In this document: piece by piece, positions 6,656 to 13,953 of the stretch | How positions within the stretch are numbered: position 1 is the first letter of the stretch | Layout of the letters: every line of letters starts with the position of its first letter | Source: an uncultured Blautia sp. | GTDB taxonomy: Bacteria; Bacillota; Clostridia; Lachnospirales; Lachnospiraceae | Length of the DNA stretch: 28,632 bases | Direction of reading: 5' to 3' | NCBI RefSeq assembly: GCF_934371575.1 | Contig: NZ_CAKRNY010000045.1 | Location: 1 to 28,632 of the forward strand | Notes under the pieces: model-generated | Seen by the model: the letters and a program-made list of their open reading frames with translations, nothing else | Database searches by the model: none | Told to the model about the DNA's origin: nothing | Position numbers and translations under genes: made by a program

Positions 6656-6685
6656 TTGCGTAGGTGGTGGGGGTAAGATTATAAT
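6656..6685 (+). promoter_or_regulatory. Promoter candidate upstream of element B
   Basis: TTGCGT at 6656-6661 and a perfect TATAAT at 6680-6685 are separated by 18 bp. A start near 6692 would begin the transcript at the GGGGGC hairpin of element B. No gene follows on the plus strand, so the product would be a small non-coding RNA. Confidence 0.45.
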
Positions 6686-6691
6686 GATATT

Positions 6692-6820
6692 GGGGGCAAA
6701 AGGTTTTTTGCCCCCCCTTTTGATACCAGATTATTACGTGCTTTGCACTCCCGCAATCTTCAAAAACATTCGTAATCCGCTCATTTTTCTTCGAAAAATG
6801 GCTGCTTACTCATGTTTTTG
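6692..6820 (+). ncRNA. Structured element copy B (putative RNA)
   Basis: Stems: GGGGGCAAAA/TTTTGCCCCC (6692-6701 with 6706-6715); AGATT/AATCT (6728-6732 with 6755-6759), with a small GTGC-TTT-GCAC hairpin inside; an outer stem CAAAAACAT/ATGTTTTTG (6761-6769 with 6812-6820); and an inner hairpin CATTTTTC-TTC-GAAAAATG (6782-6800). Internal loops are again 12 and 11 bases and keep AATCC and GCTGCTT-CTC as in copy A. The stems differ in sequence from copy A but stay fully paired. It lies 71 bases beyond the end of the LacI-type gene, so a minus-strand 3'-UTR role is the alternative. Confidence 0.6.
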
Positions 6821-6891
6821 GCGGGTCAGGAGATCAAAAATCGTTAACAAAGCAAAAATTAAAAAAATTAATGTTATGTGGCATGGTTCAT

Positions 6892-7899
6892 TTATACAGA
6901 AAATCTTTTAATCAGGTTTGCGGAGACTTCGATTTTACATGTATGCTGTCTTGGAGCCTCAATTTGTGATAAAAGTTCCCGGGCTGCCACCTGTCCCATA
7001 TAGTGACGTGGGATACTGATGGTGGTAAGTGCGGGATCAATGATCCGTCCCTCTGAAATATTGTCAAAACCGACAACAGCTATTTGCTCCGGTACTTTAT
7101 AGCCCCGCAGACGAAGTGCTTTGATAGTTCCGATTGCAATCAGATCATTGTCTGCAAAATAGCAGTCAGCAAGAGCATCTCCTCTGTCAATTACGGCCAG
7201 CATATCTGCCATGGCTCCATCAATAGACGGGGAAAGCTGATGGATAATGCAGCGGGATCGGGACATTCCATTATCATGCACCGCATGGTAAAAGCCCTCC
7301 AGACGTTCGGAAAAATTCCGAAGGGGATATGCAGACTGCAAATAGCCAGGCTGCTTCATCCTGCGGCTGATCAGATAATCTGTGGCAAGATAGGCGCCCT
7401 GCCGGTTGTTCGGAACCACATAGTTACAGTTCAGATTTTCAAAATAGGCATCCAGAATTACAACTGGAAATGGCAGCTTCAGGAAAGGCCGCACCATTTC
7501 TTCACGCATTTCTGTTCCAAATAGAATAATTCCTACACAGTCTGTAGTACGCAGATCTTCCAGATAGTGCTCCAGATTGTCTCTTTTTTCATAGAAGGTA
7601 ATCACCTTCAGCTTATAATTATCCTTTTGCACCATGGATTCCATTCCCTCTACCATAGCATCGAAAATGGGAGAGTAGGACATAATGGCATTATGAGAAC
7701 GGTAGCTGACTGCATAAATACTTCCTGCTTTATTTTTCTTTAAAGAAAGCTTGGTAAAGTCATAACCGTATTTTTCCGCAGCTTCTATTACCATACGCCT
7801 GGTTTCGGTGCTGACTCCCGGTTTATTATTCAGCGCCATAGAGACTGCAGTCTGGGAAAGCTTCAGTTTACCGGCTAATTCTTTGGCTGTAATGGACAT
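6892..7899 (-). CDS. LacI-family transcriptional regulator
   Basis: This 335-residue protein is a typical LacI/GalR regulator. Residues 1-50 form the DNA-binding helix-turn-helix and hinge (TAKELAGKLKLSQTAVSMALNN, then VSTETRRMVIEAAEKYGYD). Residues 60-335 form a periplasmic-binding-protein-like sugar sensor (GIILFGTEM, PVVILDAYFE, VGFDNISEGRIIDPALTTISIP). AGGAGGTG sits about 6 bases before the ATG on the minus strand. It is transcribed away from the isomerase-transketolase-kinase operon and so probably controls that operon and itself, sensing a pathway sugar. The intergenic region holds palindromes overlapping both promoters. The effector is unknown. Confidence 0.92.
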   Translation of the reverse strand: MSITAKELAGKLKLSQTAVSMALNNKPGVSTETRRMVIEAAEKYGYDFTKLSLKKNKAGSIYAVSYRSHNAIMSYSPIFDAMVEGMESMVQKDNYKLKVITFYEKRDNLEHYLEDLRTTDCVGIILFGTEMREEMVRPFLKLPFPVVILDAYFENLNCNYVVPNNRQGAYLATDYLISRRMKQPGYLQSAYPLRNFSERLEGFYHAVHDNGMSRSRCIIHQLSPSIDGAMADMLAVIDRGDALADCYFADNDLIAIGTIKALRLRGYKVPEQIAVVGFDNISEGRIIDPALTTISIPRHYMGQVAARELLSQIEAPRQHTCKIEVSANLIKRFSV

Positions 7900-7975
7900 A
7901 TGGACACCTCCTGGAAAATTTTCTGCCCAAAAAGCAGAGAAAAGTCTCTTTGTTGAAATCTGAGTTTTTTATATT

Positions 7976-7988
7976 GTACATATTGTAC
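7976..7988. promoter_or_regulatory. Palindrome at the regulator promoter (possible operator)
   Basis: GTACA-TAT-TGTAC is a perfect 5-bp inverted repeat with a 3-base centre. It covers the predicted -10 box of the LacI-type gene, the position expected for autorepression. It does not look like the palindrome in the divergent promoter, so the two may bind different proteins. Confidence 0.4.
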
Positions 7989-8010
7989 TTCTTAAATGAA
8001 AAATAAACAA
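7982..8010 (-). promoter_or_regulatory. Predicted promoter of the LacI-family gene
   Basis: On the minus strand TTGTTT (8005-8010) and TACAAT (7982-7987) are separated by 17 bp. A second TACAAT lies 9 bases further downstream. The leader to the ATG at 7899 would be about 75 bases. Confidence 0.55.
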
Positions 8011-8062
8011 TATATTCATGAAAGATAAAGTGAAAATAAAGTAAAAAATACTTTATTATATA

Positions 8063-8091
8063 TTGGAATAAAGCTTTAAGTGACATATACT
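8063..8091 (+). promoter_or_regulatory. Predicted promoter and operator of the isomerase operon
   Basis: TTGGAA (8063-8068) and TATACT (8086-8091) are separated by 17 bp, a good sigma-A-type promoter. The spacer holds the perfect 10-bp palindrome TAAAGCTTTA (8069-8078), where a bound LacI-type repressor would block polymerase. The operator assignment is inference from position and symmetry. Confidence 0.55.
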
Positions 8092-8183
8092 AAGACCATA
8101 AGGAACAGCAAAGACAAAAGGCTTTCCAAAAAAGAACGAACAAAAAATATGAAAATAAAAGCTTATAAGGAGGAATGCAAAAA

Positions 8184-9584
8184 ATGGCAAACATTAAAAT
8201 CGGCTACGCGCCAACCAGACGAAGCATTTTCAGTGCACCGGACGCAGTTAAGTATCGTGGACTTACTGCAGACAGATTAAGAGAGTTAGGAATTGATTTT
8301 GTAGACATCACAGACGTAAATGACGAGGGCCTTCTTTATGACGAGGCAGGCCGCATCAAGATTGCAGAGAAATTCAAAAAAGAGAAAATCGATGGACTTT
8401 TCCTTCCACACTGCAACTTCGGAACTGAGTTTGAGTGCGCAAGACTTGCAAAAGAGTTAAATGTACCGGTTCTTCTGTGGGGACCTCTTGATGAGAGACC
8501 AGACGAGAACGGTGTCCGTCTTCGTGATACGCAGTGCGGACTTTTTGCAACAGGAAAAGTATTAAGAAGATTCCGTGTTCCATTTACATACATGACAAAC
8601 TGCAGACTGAATGATCCGGTATTTGAGCGTGGTCTTCGCGATTTCATGGCTGTCTGTAATGTAGTAAAAACCTTCCGCAACATGAGAATCCTTCAGATTT
8701 CCACAAGACCATACGAGTTCTGGTCCACCATGTGCAATGAGGGTGAGCTTCTTGAGAAATTCAACATCCAGCTGACACCAATTCCAATGCCAGAGCTGAC
8801 AGACGAGATGAAGAAAGCGAAAGCAGAAGGAACAGAGGTTGCAAAGGTTGTTGAGTATTGCCGCCAGAATATGGAAATCTGTGTAAAAGACAACGAGCTT
8901 GAGAATGTAGCAGCTCTTAAGGTTGCTATGGGAAATCTTATTAAGAAATATGGCTGCCAGGCAGCTGCAATCCAGTGCTGGAACCAGCTGCAGAGCGAGA
9001 TCGGAATCATGCCTTGTGCAGCAAACGCACTTCTCAATGAAGAAGGAATTCCGGTTGTATGTGAGACAGATATTCACGGTGCAATTACCGCTCTTCTTGT
9101 TGAGGCAGCAGCACTTGATGACACAAGAAGCTTCTTCGCAGACTGGACTATCCGCCATCCTGACATTGAGAACGGCGAGCTCCTTCAGCACTGCGGACCA
9201 TGGCCGATCTCTGTTGCAAGAGAGACACCGAAGCTTACTTATCCGCTGGCATTCAGCCATCCGGGAAGCATTACAGCTGAGGCAAAGCATGGTGAAGTAA
9301 CACTGGCACGTTTTGATGGTGATAACGGAGAATACTCCATGCTCCTCGGAAAAGCAAAAGGCGTTGACGGACCGAAAGGTATGGGAACTTACCTCTGGGT
9401 TGAGGTTGAGAACATTAAACGTCTGGAAGCCAAGATTGTAGAAGGACCATACATCCATCACTGTGTAGGTATCCATAAAGACGTAGTTCCGGTACTTTAC
9501 GAGGCATGCAAATACATGGGAATCACTCCTGATTTATATGATCCTATTGAAGAAGATGTGAAAGCATATTTAAGAGGTGAATGA
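8184..9584 (+). CDS. FucI-related sugar isomerase
   Basis: This 466-residue protein resembles the broad L-fucose/L-arabinose isomerase-related group (COG2407 type). Features include an N-terminal Rossmann-like part (residues 1-170), a middle domain with QCWNQLQSEIGIMPCAANALL, a metal-ligand segment CETDIHGA (Glu294, Asp296), and a C-terminal region with HCVGIHKD. Such enzymes interconvert aldoses and ketoses using a divalent metal; members act on fucose, arabinose and sulfoquinovose. I chose the ATG at 8184 because AAGGAGG (8167-8173) is 10 bases upstream; an in-frame ATG at 8175 would be only 1 base away. The gene overlaps nothing but ends 2 bases before a split transketolase start, and a sugar kinase follows. 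The sugar is unknown; D-apiose is a hypothesis from context. No signal peptide, so it is cytoplasmic. Confidence 0.8.
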   Translation: MANIKIGYAPTRRSIFSAPDAVKYRGLTADRLRELGIDFVDITDVNDEGLLYDEAGRIKIAEKFKKEKIDGLFLPHCNFGTEFECARLAKELNVPVLLWGPLDERPDENGVRLRDTQCGLFATGKVLRRFRVPFTYMTNCRLNDPVFERGLRDFMAVCNVVKTFRNMRILQISTRPYEFWSTMCNEGELLEKFNIQLTPIPMPELTDEMKKAKAEGTEVAKVVEYCRQNMEICVKDNELENVAALKVAMGNLIKKYGCQAAAIQCWNQLQSEIGIMPCAANALLNEEGIPVVCETDIHGAITALLVEAAALDDTRSFFADWTIRHPDIENGELLQHCGPWPISVARETPKLTYPLAFSHPGSITAEAKHGEVTLARFDGDNGEYSMLLGKAKGVDGPKGMGTYLWVEVENIKRLEAKIVEGPYIHHCVGIHKDVVPVLYEACKYMGITPDLYDPIEEDVKAYLRGE

Positions 9585-9586
9585 GA

Positions 9587-10420
9587 ATGGAAAATTTAAA
9601 GGCAAAATCTTTTGACTTAAGAAAAGATACTGTAGACATTATTGTTGCCGGAAAGGGCGGTCATATCGGCGGTGACATGAGTGTGATCGATACTCTGATG
9701 AGTCTGTATTTCTGCCAGATGAATATTTCTCCAGAAAACATGGATGACCCGGACCGCGATCGTTTCGTACTCAGCAAAGGTCATTCTGTAGAGGCTTACT
9801 ACGCTGTACTTGCAGCAAAGGGCTTTCTGGACCTGGAAGATATTAAAGCACATTTTTCAAAATTTGGCTCCAAATATATCGGACACCCGAACAATAAGCT
9901 TCCTGGAATCGAGATGAACTCCGGTTCTCTGGGACATGGACTTCCTGTATGCGTAGGCATGGCTCTTGCAGGCAAAAAAGATAACAGAGATTACCGTGTT
10001 TACACCGTAATGGGTGACGGTGAGCTGGCAGAGGGTTCTGTATGGGAGGGCTTCATGGCAGGACATCAGTACAAACTGGACAACCTTTGTGCAGTAATCG
10101 ACCGTAACCGTCTTCAGATTTCCGGAAACACAGAGGACGTTATGGGACATGACGATCTCCATGAGCGTATCCGTTCTTTCGGATGGCATGTGATCGATGT
10201 AAAAGACGGAAACGATATTGACCAGTTAAATGCTGCTTTTGAAGAAGCAAAAACTGTAAAAGGCAAACCGACAGCTGTAATTGCAAACACTGTAAAAGGC
10301 TGCGGCTCTTCCGTAATGGAGAACAAGGCAAACTGGCATCACAAGGTTCCGACTCAGGAAGAATATGATCAGATCATCGCGGATTTTGCAGCAAGAAAGG
10401 AGGCCGCTCTTCATGAATAA
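9587..10420 (+). CDS. Transketolase N-terminal (TPP-binding) subunit
   Basis: This 277-residue protein is the first half of a two-subunit transketolase. It has GGHIGGDMSVID near residue 20-31, SKGH, the thiamine diphosphate motif GDGELAEGSVWEGFMAGHQYKLDN with the DRN continuation, and a closing NTVKGCGSS segment. It transfers a two-carbon ketol unit together with the downstream subunit. I preferred the ATG at 9587, 6 bases after AGAGGTGA; an ATG at 9581 touches that site. It follows the isomerase by 2 bases and overlaps the C-terminal subunit gene by 8, a fully coupled trio. Split transketolases occur in pentose metabolism generally, and in apulose-4-phosphate and sulfofructose cleavage (AptAB-like and sulfo-TK systems). 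Which substrate applies cannot be read directly. Confidence 0.9.
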   Translation: MENLKAKSFDLRKDTVDIIVAGKGGHIGGDMSVIDTLMSLYFCQMNISPENMDDPDRDRFVLSKGHSVEAYYAVLAAKGFLDLEDIKAHFSKFGSKYIGHPNNKLPGIEMNSGSLGHGLPVCVGMALAGKKDNRDYRVYTVMGDGELAEGSVWEGFMAGHQYKLDNLCAVIDRNRLQISGNTEDVMGHDDLHERIRSFGWHVIDVKDGNDIDQLNAAFEEAKTVKGKPTAVIANTVKGCGSSVMENKANWHHKVPTQEEYDQIIADFAARKEAALHE

Positions 10421-11345
10421 GATTCCAAACAGACAGGCCATCTGTGAAGTTTTGATGGACAAGGCAAAAGAGGATAAAGATATTATGGTGCTTTGCAGCG
10501 ATTCCAGAGGATCCGCTTCCATGACACCATTTGCAGATAATTTCCCGGATCAGTTTATTGAGACCGGTATTGCAGAGCAGAACTTGGTTAGTATTTCCGC
10601 AGGTCTTGCAAAATGCGGAAAGAAACCATTTGCATGCTCACCGGCCTGCTTCTTATCCACAAGAAGCTACGAGCAGGCTAAGGTTGACGTGGCATACTCC
10701 AATACAAATGTTACCCTTATCGGCATTAGCGGTGGTATCAGCTACGGCGCACTTGGAATGAGTCATCATTCTGCACAGGATATCGCAGCTATGTCTGCAA
10801 TCCCGAATATGAGAGTTTACCTTCCAAGTGACCGTCATCAGACAAAGCATCTGATCGAGGCACTGTTAAAAGATGAGAAACCATCCTATATCCGTGTTGG
10901 AAGAAATCCGGTTGAGGATATTTATACAGAAGATAACTGCCCATTTGAAATGGACAAGGCAACCGTTCTGAAAGAAGGAACAGATGTGGCAATCATTGCC
11001 TGCGGCGAGATGGTGCGCCCGGCATTTGCAGCAGCTAAGTTACTGGAGGAGCAGGGGATTTCCGCAACTGTACTGGATATGTACTGCGTGAAACCTCTTG
11101 ATGCAGAAGGTGTTATCAAAGCTGCCCAGAATGCAAAGGCTGTTATTACAGTTGAAGAGCACGCTCCATTTGGCGGACTTGGCTCCATGGTTGCTCAGGT
11201 TGTTGGTGCCAACTGCCCGAAGAAAGTGCTGAATATGGCTCTTCCGGATGCTCCGGTTATCACAGGTAATTCCCAGGAAGTATTTGATTATTATGGATTA
11301 AATGCCGAGGGTATTGCGAAGAAGGCAGTGGAAGCTTTGAAATAA
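10413..11345 (+). CDS. Transketolase C-terminal subunit
   Basis: This 310-residue protein is the partner half. The pyrimidine-binding domain (residues 1-165) carries the essential Glu in GIAEQNLVSISAGLA and the GGISYGALGMSHHSAQD and PSDRHQT segments. The C-terminal domain (about 185-310) carries VTVEEHAPFGGLGSMVAQ. I chose the ATG at 10413, 9 bases after AAGGAGG (10397-10403); the longer in-frame start at 10365 lies well inside the upstream gene and precedes this ribosome site. With the N-terminal subunit it should form an active alpha2beta2 enzyme. A 143-base gap with strong hairpins separates it from the kinase gene. Confidence 0.9.
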   Translation: MNKIPNRQAICEVLMDKAKEDKDIMVLCSDSRGSASMTPFADNFPDQFIETGIAEQNLVSISAGLAKCGKKPFACSPACFLSTRSYEQAKVDVAYSNTNVTLIGISGGISYGALGMSHHSAQDIAAMSAIPNMRVYLPSDRHQTKHLIEALLKDEKPSYIRVGRNPVEDIYTEDNCPFEMDKATVLKEGTDVAIIACGEMVRPAFAAAKLLEEQGISATVLDMYCVKPLDAEGVIKAAQNAKAVITVEEHAPFGGLGSMVAQVVGANCPKKVLNMALPDAPVITGNSQEVFDYYGLNAEGIAKKAVEALK

Positions 11346-11366
11346 AACAAAATAGGAAATAAAGCG

Positions 11367-11467
11367 AAGCGTGTCTGACAGACTGCAAGTGCAGATCCGG
11401 TCAGGCACGCTTATTGCTTATCTGCGAAAACGCGCCAAGGCTTGTAAGCTCTGGCACAGTATTTTTT
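11367..11467 (+). other. Double hairpin between transketolase and kinase genes
   Basis: AAGCGTGTCTGAC (11367-11379) pairs with GTCAGGCACGCTT (11400-11412), a 13-bp stem with one G-U pair and an inner CTGCA/TGCAG stem. A second hairpin follows, GCCA..GCTT with AAGC..TGGC (11434-11455), and then ATTTTTT eight bases later. The first hairpin lacks a T-tract and so is more likely an RNA processing or stability element. The second is a weak terminator or attenuator that could lower kinase expression relative to transketolase. Confidence 0.55.
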
Positions 11468-11488
11468 GAAATTTAAGAGGATAACAAA

Positions 11489-12964
11489 ATGGCAAAATAT
11501 ATTATCAGTATAGATCAGAGTACCCAGGGTACTAAGGCGCTCCTTTTTGACGAAACAGGAAGCATTATGCGCCGGACTGACCGTCCACACAAGCAGATTA
11601 TCAATGAAAAGGGCTGGGTTTCCCATGATCCGGAGGAAATTTACAGCAATGTTCTGGAGGTTGTGAAAGAGCTTCTGGAGGGAGTAGAGAAGGAATATGT
11701 AGTTGGTCTGGGAATCAGCAACCAGCGTGAAACTTCACTTGCCTGGAACCGCGTCACTGGCAAGCCTTACGGAAATGCAGTTGTATGGCAGTGCGCCCGT
11801 GCGGTAGATATCTGTTCACGCGTGGAAAAGGCTGGCGCAGCAGAGATGATCCGCCAGAAAACAGGAATGAATCTTTCCCCTTATTTTCCGGCATCCAAGA
11901 TTGCATGGCTTCTGGAAAATGAAGAGGGTGCAAAAGAGGCAGCAGAGCGTCATGAAATCTGTCATGGTACCATTGACAGCTGGCTGGTTTACAAGCTGAC
12001 AGGGGGCAAAGAATACAGAACCGATTATTCCAATGCGTCAAGAACACAGCTTTTCAATATTTTTGACCTGAAATGGGATGAGGAAATCTGCGGATTATTT
12101 GGCATTGACCCAGCAAATATGGCAGAGGTTACAGATTCCGACGCCTGCTTCGGCGAGACGGATTTCCAGGGACTTCTTCCTCATAAAATCCCGATCCATG
12201 GCGTACTTGGAGATTCCCACGGCTCTCTTTTTGGCCAGGGATGCCTGCAGCCTGGCATGATCAAGTCCACTTATGGAACCGGTTCTTCTATCATGATGAA
12301 CATCGGTGAGAAGCCGATTCTGAGTACACACGGGGTTGTTACTTCTCTGGCATGGAAAATCGGCGGCAAGGTTAACTATGTGCTTGAAGGCAACCTGAAC
12401 TATACAGGTGCTGTTATTACCTGGCTGAAGGATGATCTTCAGATCATTTCTTCTCCTGGAGAAACCGGCAAATTGGCGAAAGAAGCCATTCAGGAGGACA
12501 GCCTGTATCTGGTTCCGGCATTCAGCGGTCTTGGTGCGCCCTACTGGGACAGCGAGGCTAGAGCTTCTGTAGTTGGAATGAGCCGTACCACACGTAAGGC
12601 TGAGTTTGTAAGAGCAGCACTTGAATGTATTGCCTATCAGATTACAGACGTTGTACAGGCTATGTCTGAGGATGCAGGAGTTCCTGTGAAGGAACTTCGT
12701 GTAGATGGAGGTCCTACACGCAATGATTATCTGATGCAGTTCCAGAGCAATATTGCAGATGCTGGGGTACTGGTTCCGGATTCCGAGGAGCTTTCTGCAA
12801 TTGGACCAGCCTATGCAGCAGGATTGCAGCTTGGCGTCTGGGATGAAAGTATTTTTGGAAAATTAAACCGTGTATCCTATAAACCGGACATGGATGCCAA
12901 GAAACGGGAGCAGAAGTATGCTGGTTGGAAAAAGGCAGTTGCTTCTGTAATCACAAACAAATAA
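11489..12964 (+). CDS. FGGY-family carbohydrate kinase
   Basis: This 491-residue protein is a full-length FGGY kinase. It has the N-terminal phosphate-binding segment SIDQSTQGTKALLFDETG, the GISNQRETSLAWNR segment, the mid-domain YGTGSSIMMNIG ATP-binding loop, GLGAPYWDSEARA, and the C-terminal VDGGPTRNDYLMQFQ signature. The family phosphorylates glycerol, xylulose, ribulose, fuculose, apulose and others; overall layout is nearer to glycerol and xylulose kinases. Following an isomerase and a transketolase, the expected job is phosphorylation of the ketose made by the isomerase so that the transketolase can cleave it. GAGGA precedes the ATG by about 9 bases. It is the last gene before a strong terminator. 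The exact substrate is unresolved. Confidence 0.88.
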   Translation: MAKYIISIDQSTQGTKALLFDETGSIMRRTDRPHKQIINEKGWVSHDPEEIYSNVLEVVKELLEGVEKEYVVGLGISNQRETSLAWNRVTGKPYGNAVVWQCARAVDICSRVEKAGAAEMIRQKTGMNLSPYFPASKIAWLLENEEGAKEAAERHEICHGTIDSWLVYKLTGGKEYRTDYSNASRTQLFNIFDLKWDEEICGLFGIDPANMAEVTDSDACFGETDFQGLLPHKIPIHGVLGDSHGSLFGQGCLQPGMIKSTYGTGSSIMMNIGEKPILSTHGVVTSLAWKIGGKVNYVLEGNLNYTGAVITWLKDDLQIISSPGETGKLAKEAIQEDSLYLVPAFSGLGAPYWDSEARASVVGMSRTTRKAEFVRAALECIAYQITDVVQAMSEDAGVPVKELRVDGGPTRNDYLMQFQSNIADAGVLVPDSEELSAIGPAYAAGLQLGVWDESIFGKLNRVSYKPDMDAKKREQKYAGWKKAVASVITNK

Positions 12965-12985
12965 ATATTAAGCGTACAATCGGGA

Positions 12986-13021
12986 GGGACAGCGTGGCCA
13001 GAAACCACGCCGTCCCTTTTT
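12986..13021 (+). terminator. Rho-independent terminator of the isomerase operon
   Basis: The arms 12986-12997 and 13005-13016 (GGGAC-GCGTGG with CCACGC-GTCCC, one internal mismatch) enclose a 7-base loop and are followed by TTTTT. It separates the isomerase-transketolase-kinase operon from the next transcription unit. Confidence 0.9.
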
Positions 13022-13042
13022 GCCTGTATGGTGCCTGTGCCG

Positions 13043-13107
13043 CTAAATAAAAGTGACACTAAATAAAGAAATTGGACTTGACGGTGAAGGCTCTGTAATC
13101 GTAAAAT
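13043..13107 (+). promoter_or_regulatory. Promoter candidate and direct repeat for the second catabolic operon
   Basis: TTGACG (13078-13083) and TAAAAT (13102-13107) with an 18-bp spacer form a plausible promoter. Upstream, CTAAATAAA occurs twice (13043-13051 and 13059-13067), a possible regulator site. The assignment is weak because the stretch is AT-rich and offers other -10-like boxes. Confidence 0.35.
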
Positions 13108-13215
13108 TTTTGTATAAAGTATAAAAAGGCAGAGTGGGTTTCGATGCTTTAATAGGGCAGAATTCACAAGTGAAAATACAGGCTGAAAGGCACCAGAGAG
13201 AAGGAGAACAGGGAA

Positions 13216-13881
13216 ATGAAATTAGGAATTGTTTATACAAGCACCACACCGGAGTTGATTGAGTGTGTAAATGAAGAAATCAGAAAAAATCTTGGGGATA
13301 CACCAGAAATATTGAATTATCAGGATCCGTCTATTCTTGCAGAGGTAAGAGAACATGGATACGTAACAGCAGGTGCAGCAGCCCGTCTTGTTGGAATGTA
13401 CATGCAGGCTGTTTCGGATGGAGCAGATGCAATCTTAAACTGCTGTTCTTCCGTTGGAGAGGTTGCGGATGCGGCTCAGAATATTGGCCGTTATACAGGT
13501 ATTCCTATTGTTCGCATTGATGAGGAGATGTGCCGCGAAGCAGCCCGTCTTGGCAAGAGAGTGGGCGTTCTGGCTACGTTGCCTACCACACTGGAACCTA
13601 CTAAGAATACAGTTTCCCGTGTGGCAAGAGAGATGAATCACCATGTAGAACTGGTGGATGGTCTGGTAGATGCCTTTGGTGCAGACCAGGATAAATTTAA
13701 GGCGCTTCTTTGTGCAAAAGCAGCTGAGATCGCAGATCAGGTGGATGTAATTCTTCTGGCGCAGGGCTCAATGGCTTATGCAGAGGAAGCAATCCACGAG
13801 AAGATCGGCAAACCGGTACTTTCCAGCCCTCGTTTTGGAGCGCAGGCACTTGCAGCGGCACTAAAAGCCAAGGGTTTATAA
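13216..13881 (+). CDS. Asp/Glu/hydantoin racemase-superfamily protein
   Basis: This 221-residue protein has the two-lobed racemase-superfamily layout: an N-terminal MKLGIVYTSTTPEL strand, NCCSSVGEV with Cys76/Cys77 in the first catalytic position, RIDEEMC and GVLATLPTTLEPT, and a second lobe ending LLAQGSMAYAE. Racemases of the family normally have a second Cys in that last segment; here the position is Gln183. A one-base proton transfer, decarboxylation or isomerisation, as in arylmalonate decarboxylase-like or maleate isomerase-like members, is therefore more likely than simple racemisation. It is the first gene of an operon that includes an acid-sugar kinase and a BKACE enzyme, so an acid-sugar intermediate is a reasonable substrate (inference). 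Confidence 0.75.
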   Translation: MKLGIVYTSTTPELIECVNEEIRKNLGDTPEILNYQDPSILAEVREHGYVTAGAAARLVGMYMQAVSDGADAILNCCSSVGEVADAAQNIGRYTGIPIVRIDEEMCREAARLGKRVGVLATLPTTLEPTKNTVSRVAREMNHHVELVDGLVDAFGADQDKFKALLCAKAAEIADQVDVILLAQGSMAYAEEAIHEKIGKPVLSSPRFGAQALAAALKAKGL

Positions 13882-13953
13882 AAACTGTAAGTGAAAAACG
13901 CAAAGATGGAAATATAAAAATTGGAAATGCGAGCAGATTAAAGGAGAATAATA

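Larger units (their letters stand above)
6574..6891. other. 318-bp gene-free region
   Basis: This gap between the convergent MGMT-fusion and LacI-type genes contains the 12-bp repeat, a promoter-like pair (6656-6685), structured element copy B (6692-6820) and an AT-rich tail to 6891. I see no credible gene. No clear intrinsic terminator for the LacI-type gene was found. Confidence 0.7.

Noticed and set aside
8562..9476. Minus-strand open frame of 304 codons
   Set aside because: It is antisense to the isomerase gene, has no ribosome site or recognisable domain and is low-complexity in character.
8184..11345. Sulfoquinovose sulfo-transketolase pathway
   Set aside because: The isomerase plus split transketolase would fit, but no sulfolactaldehyde-processing gene, sulfo-specific importer or sulfoquinovosidase is present, and a sugar kinase follows. 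It is kept only as a distant alternative.
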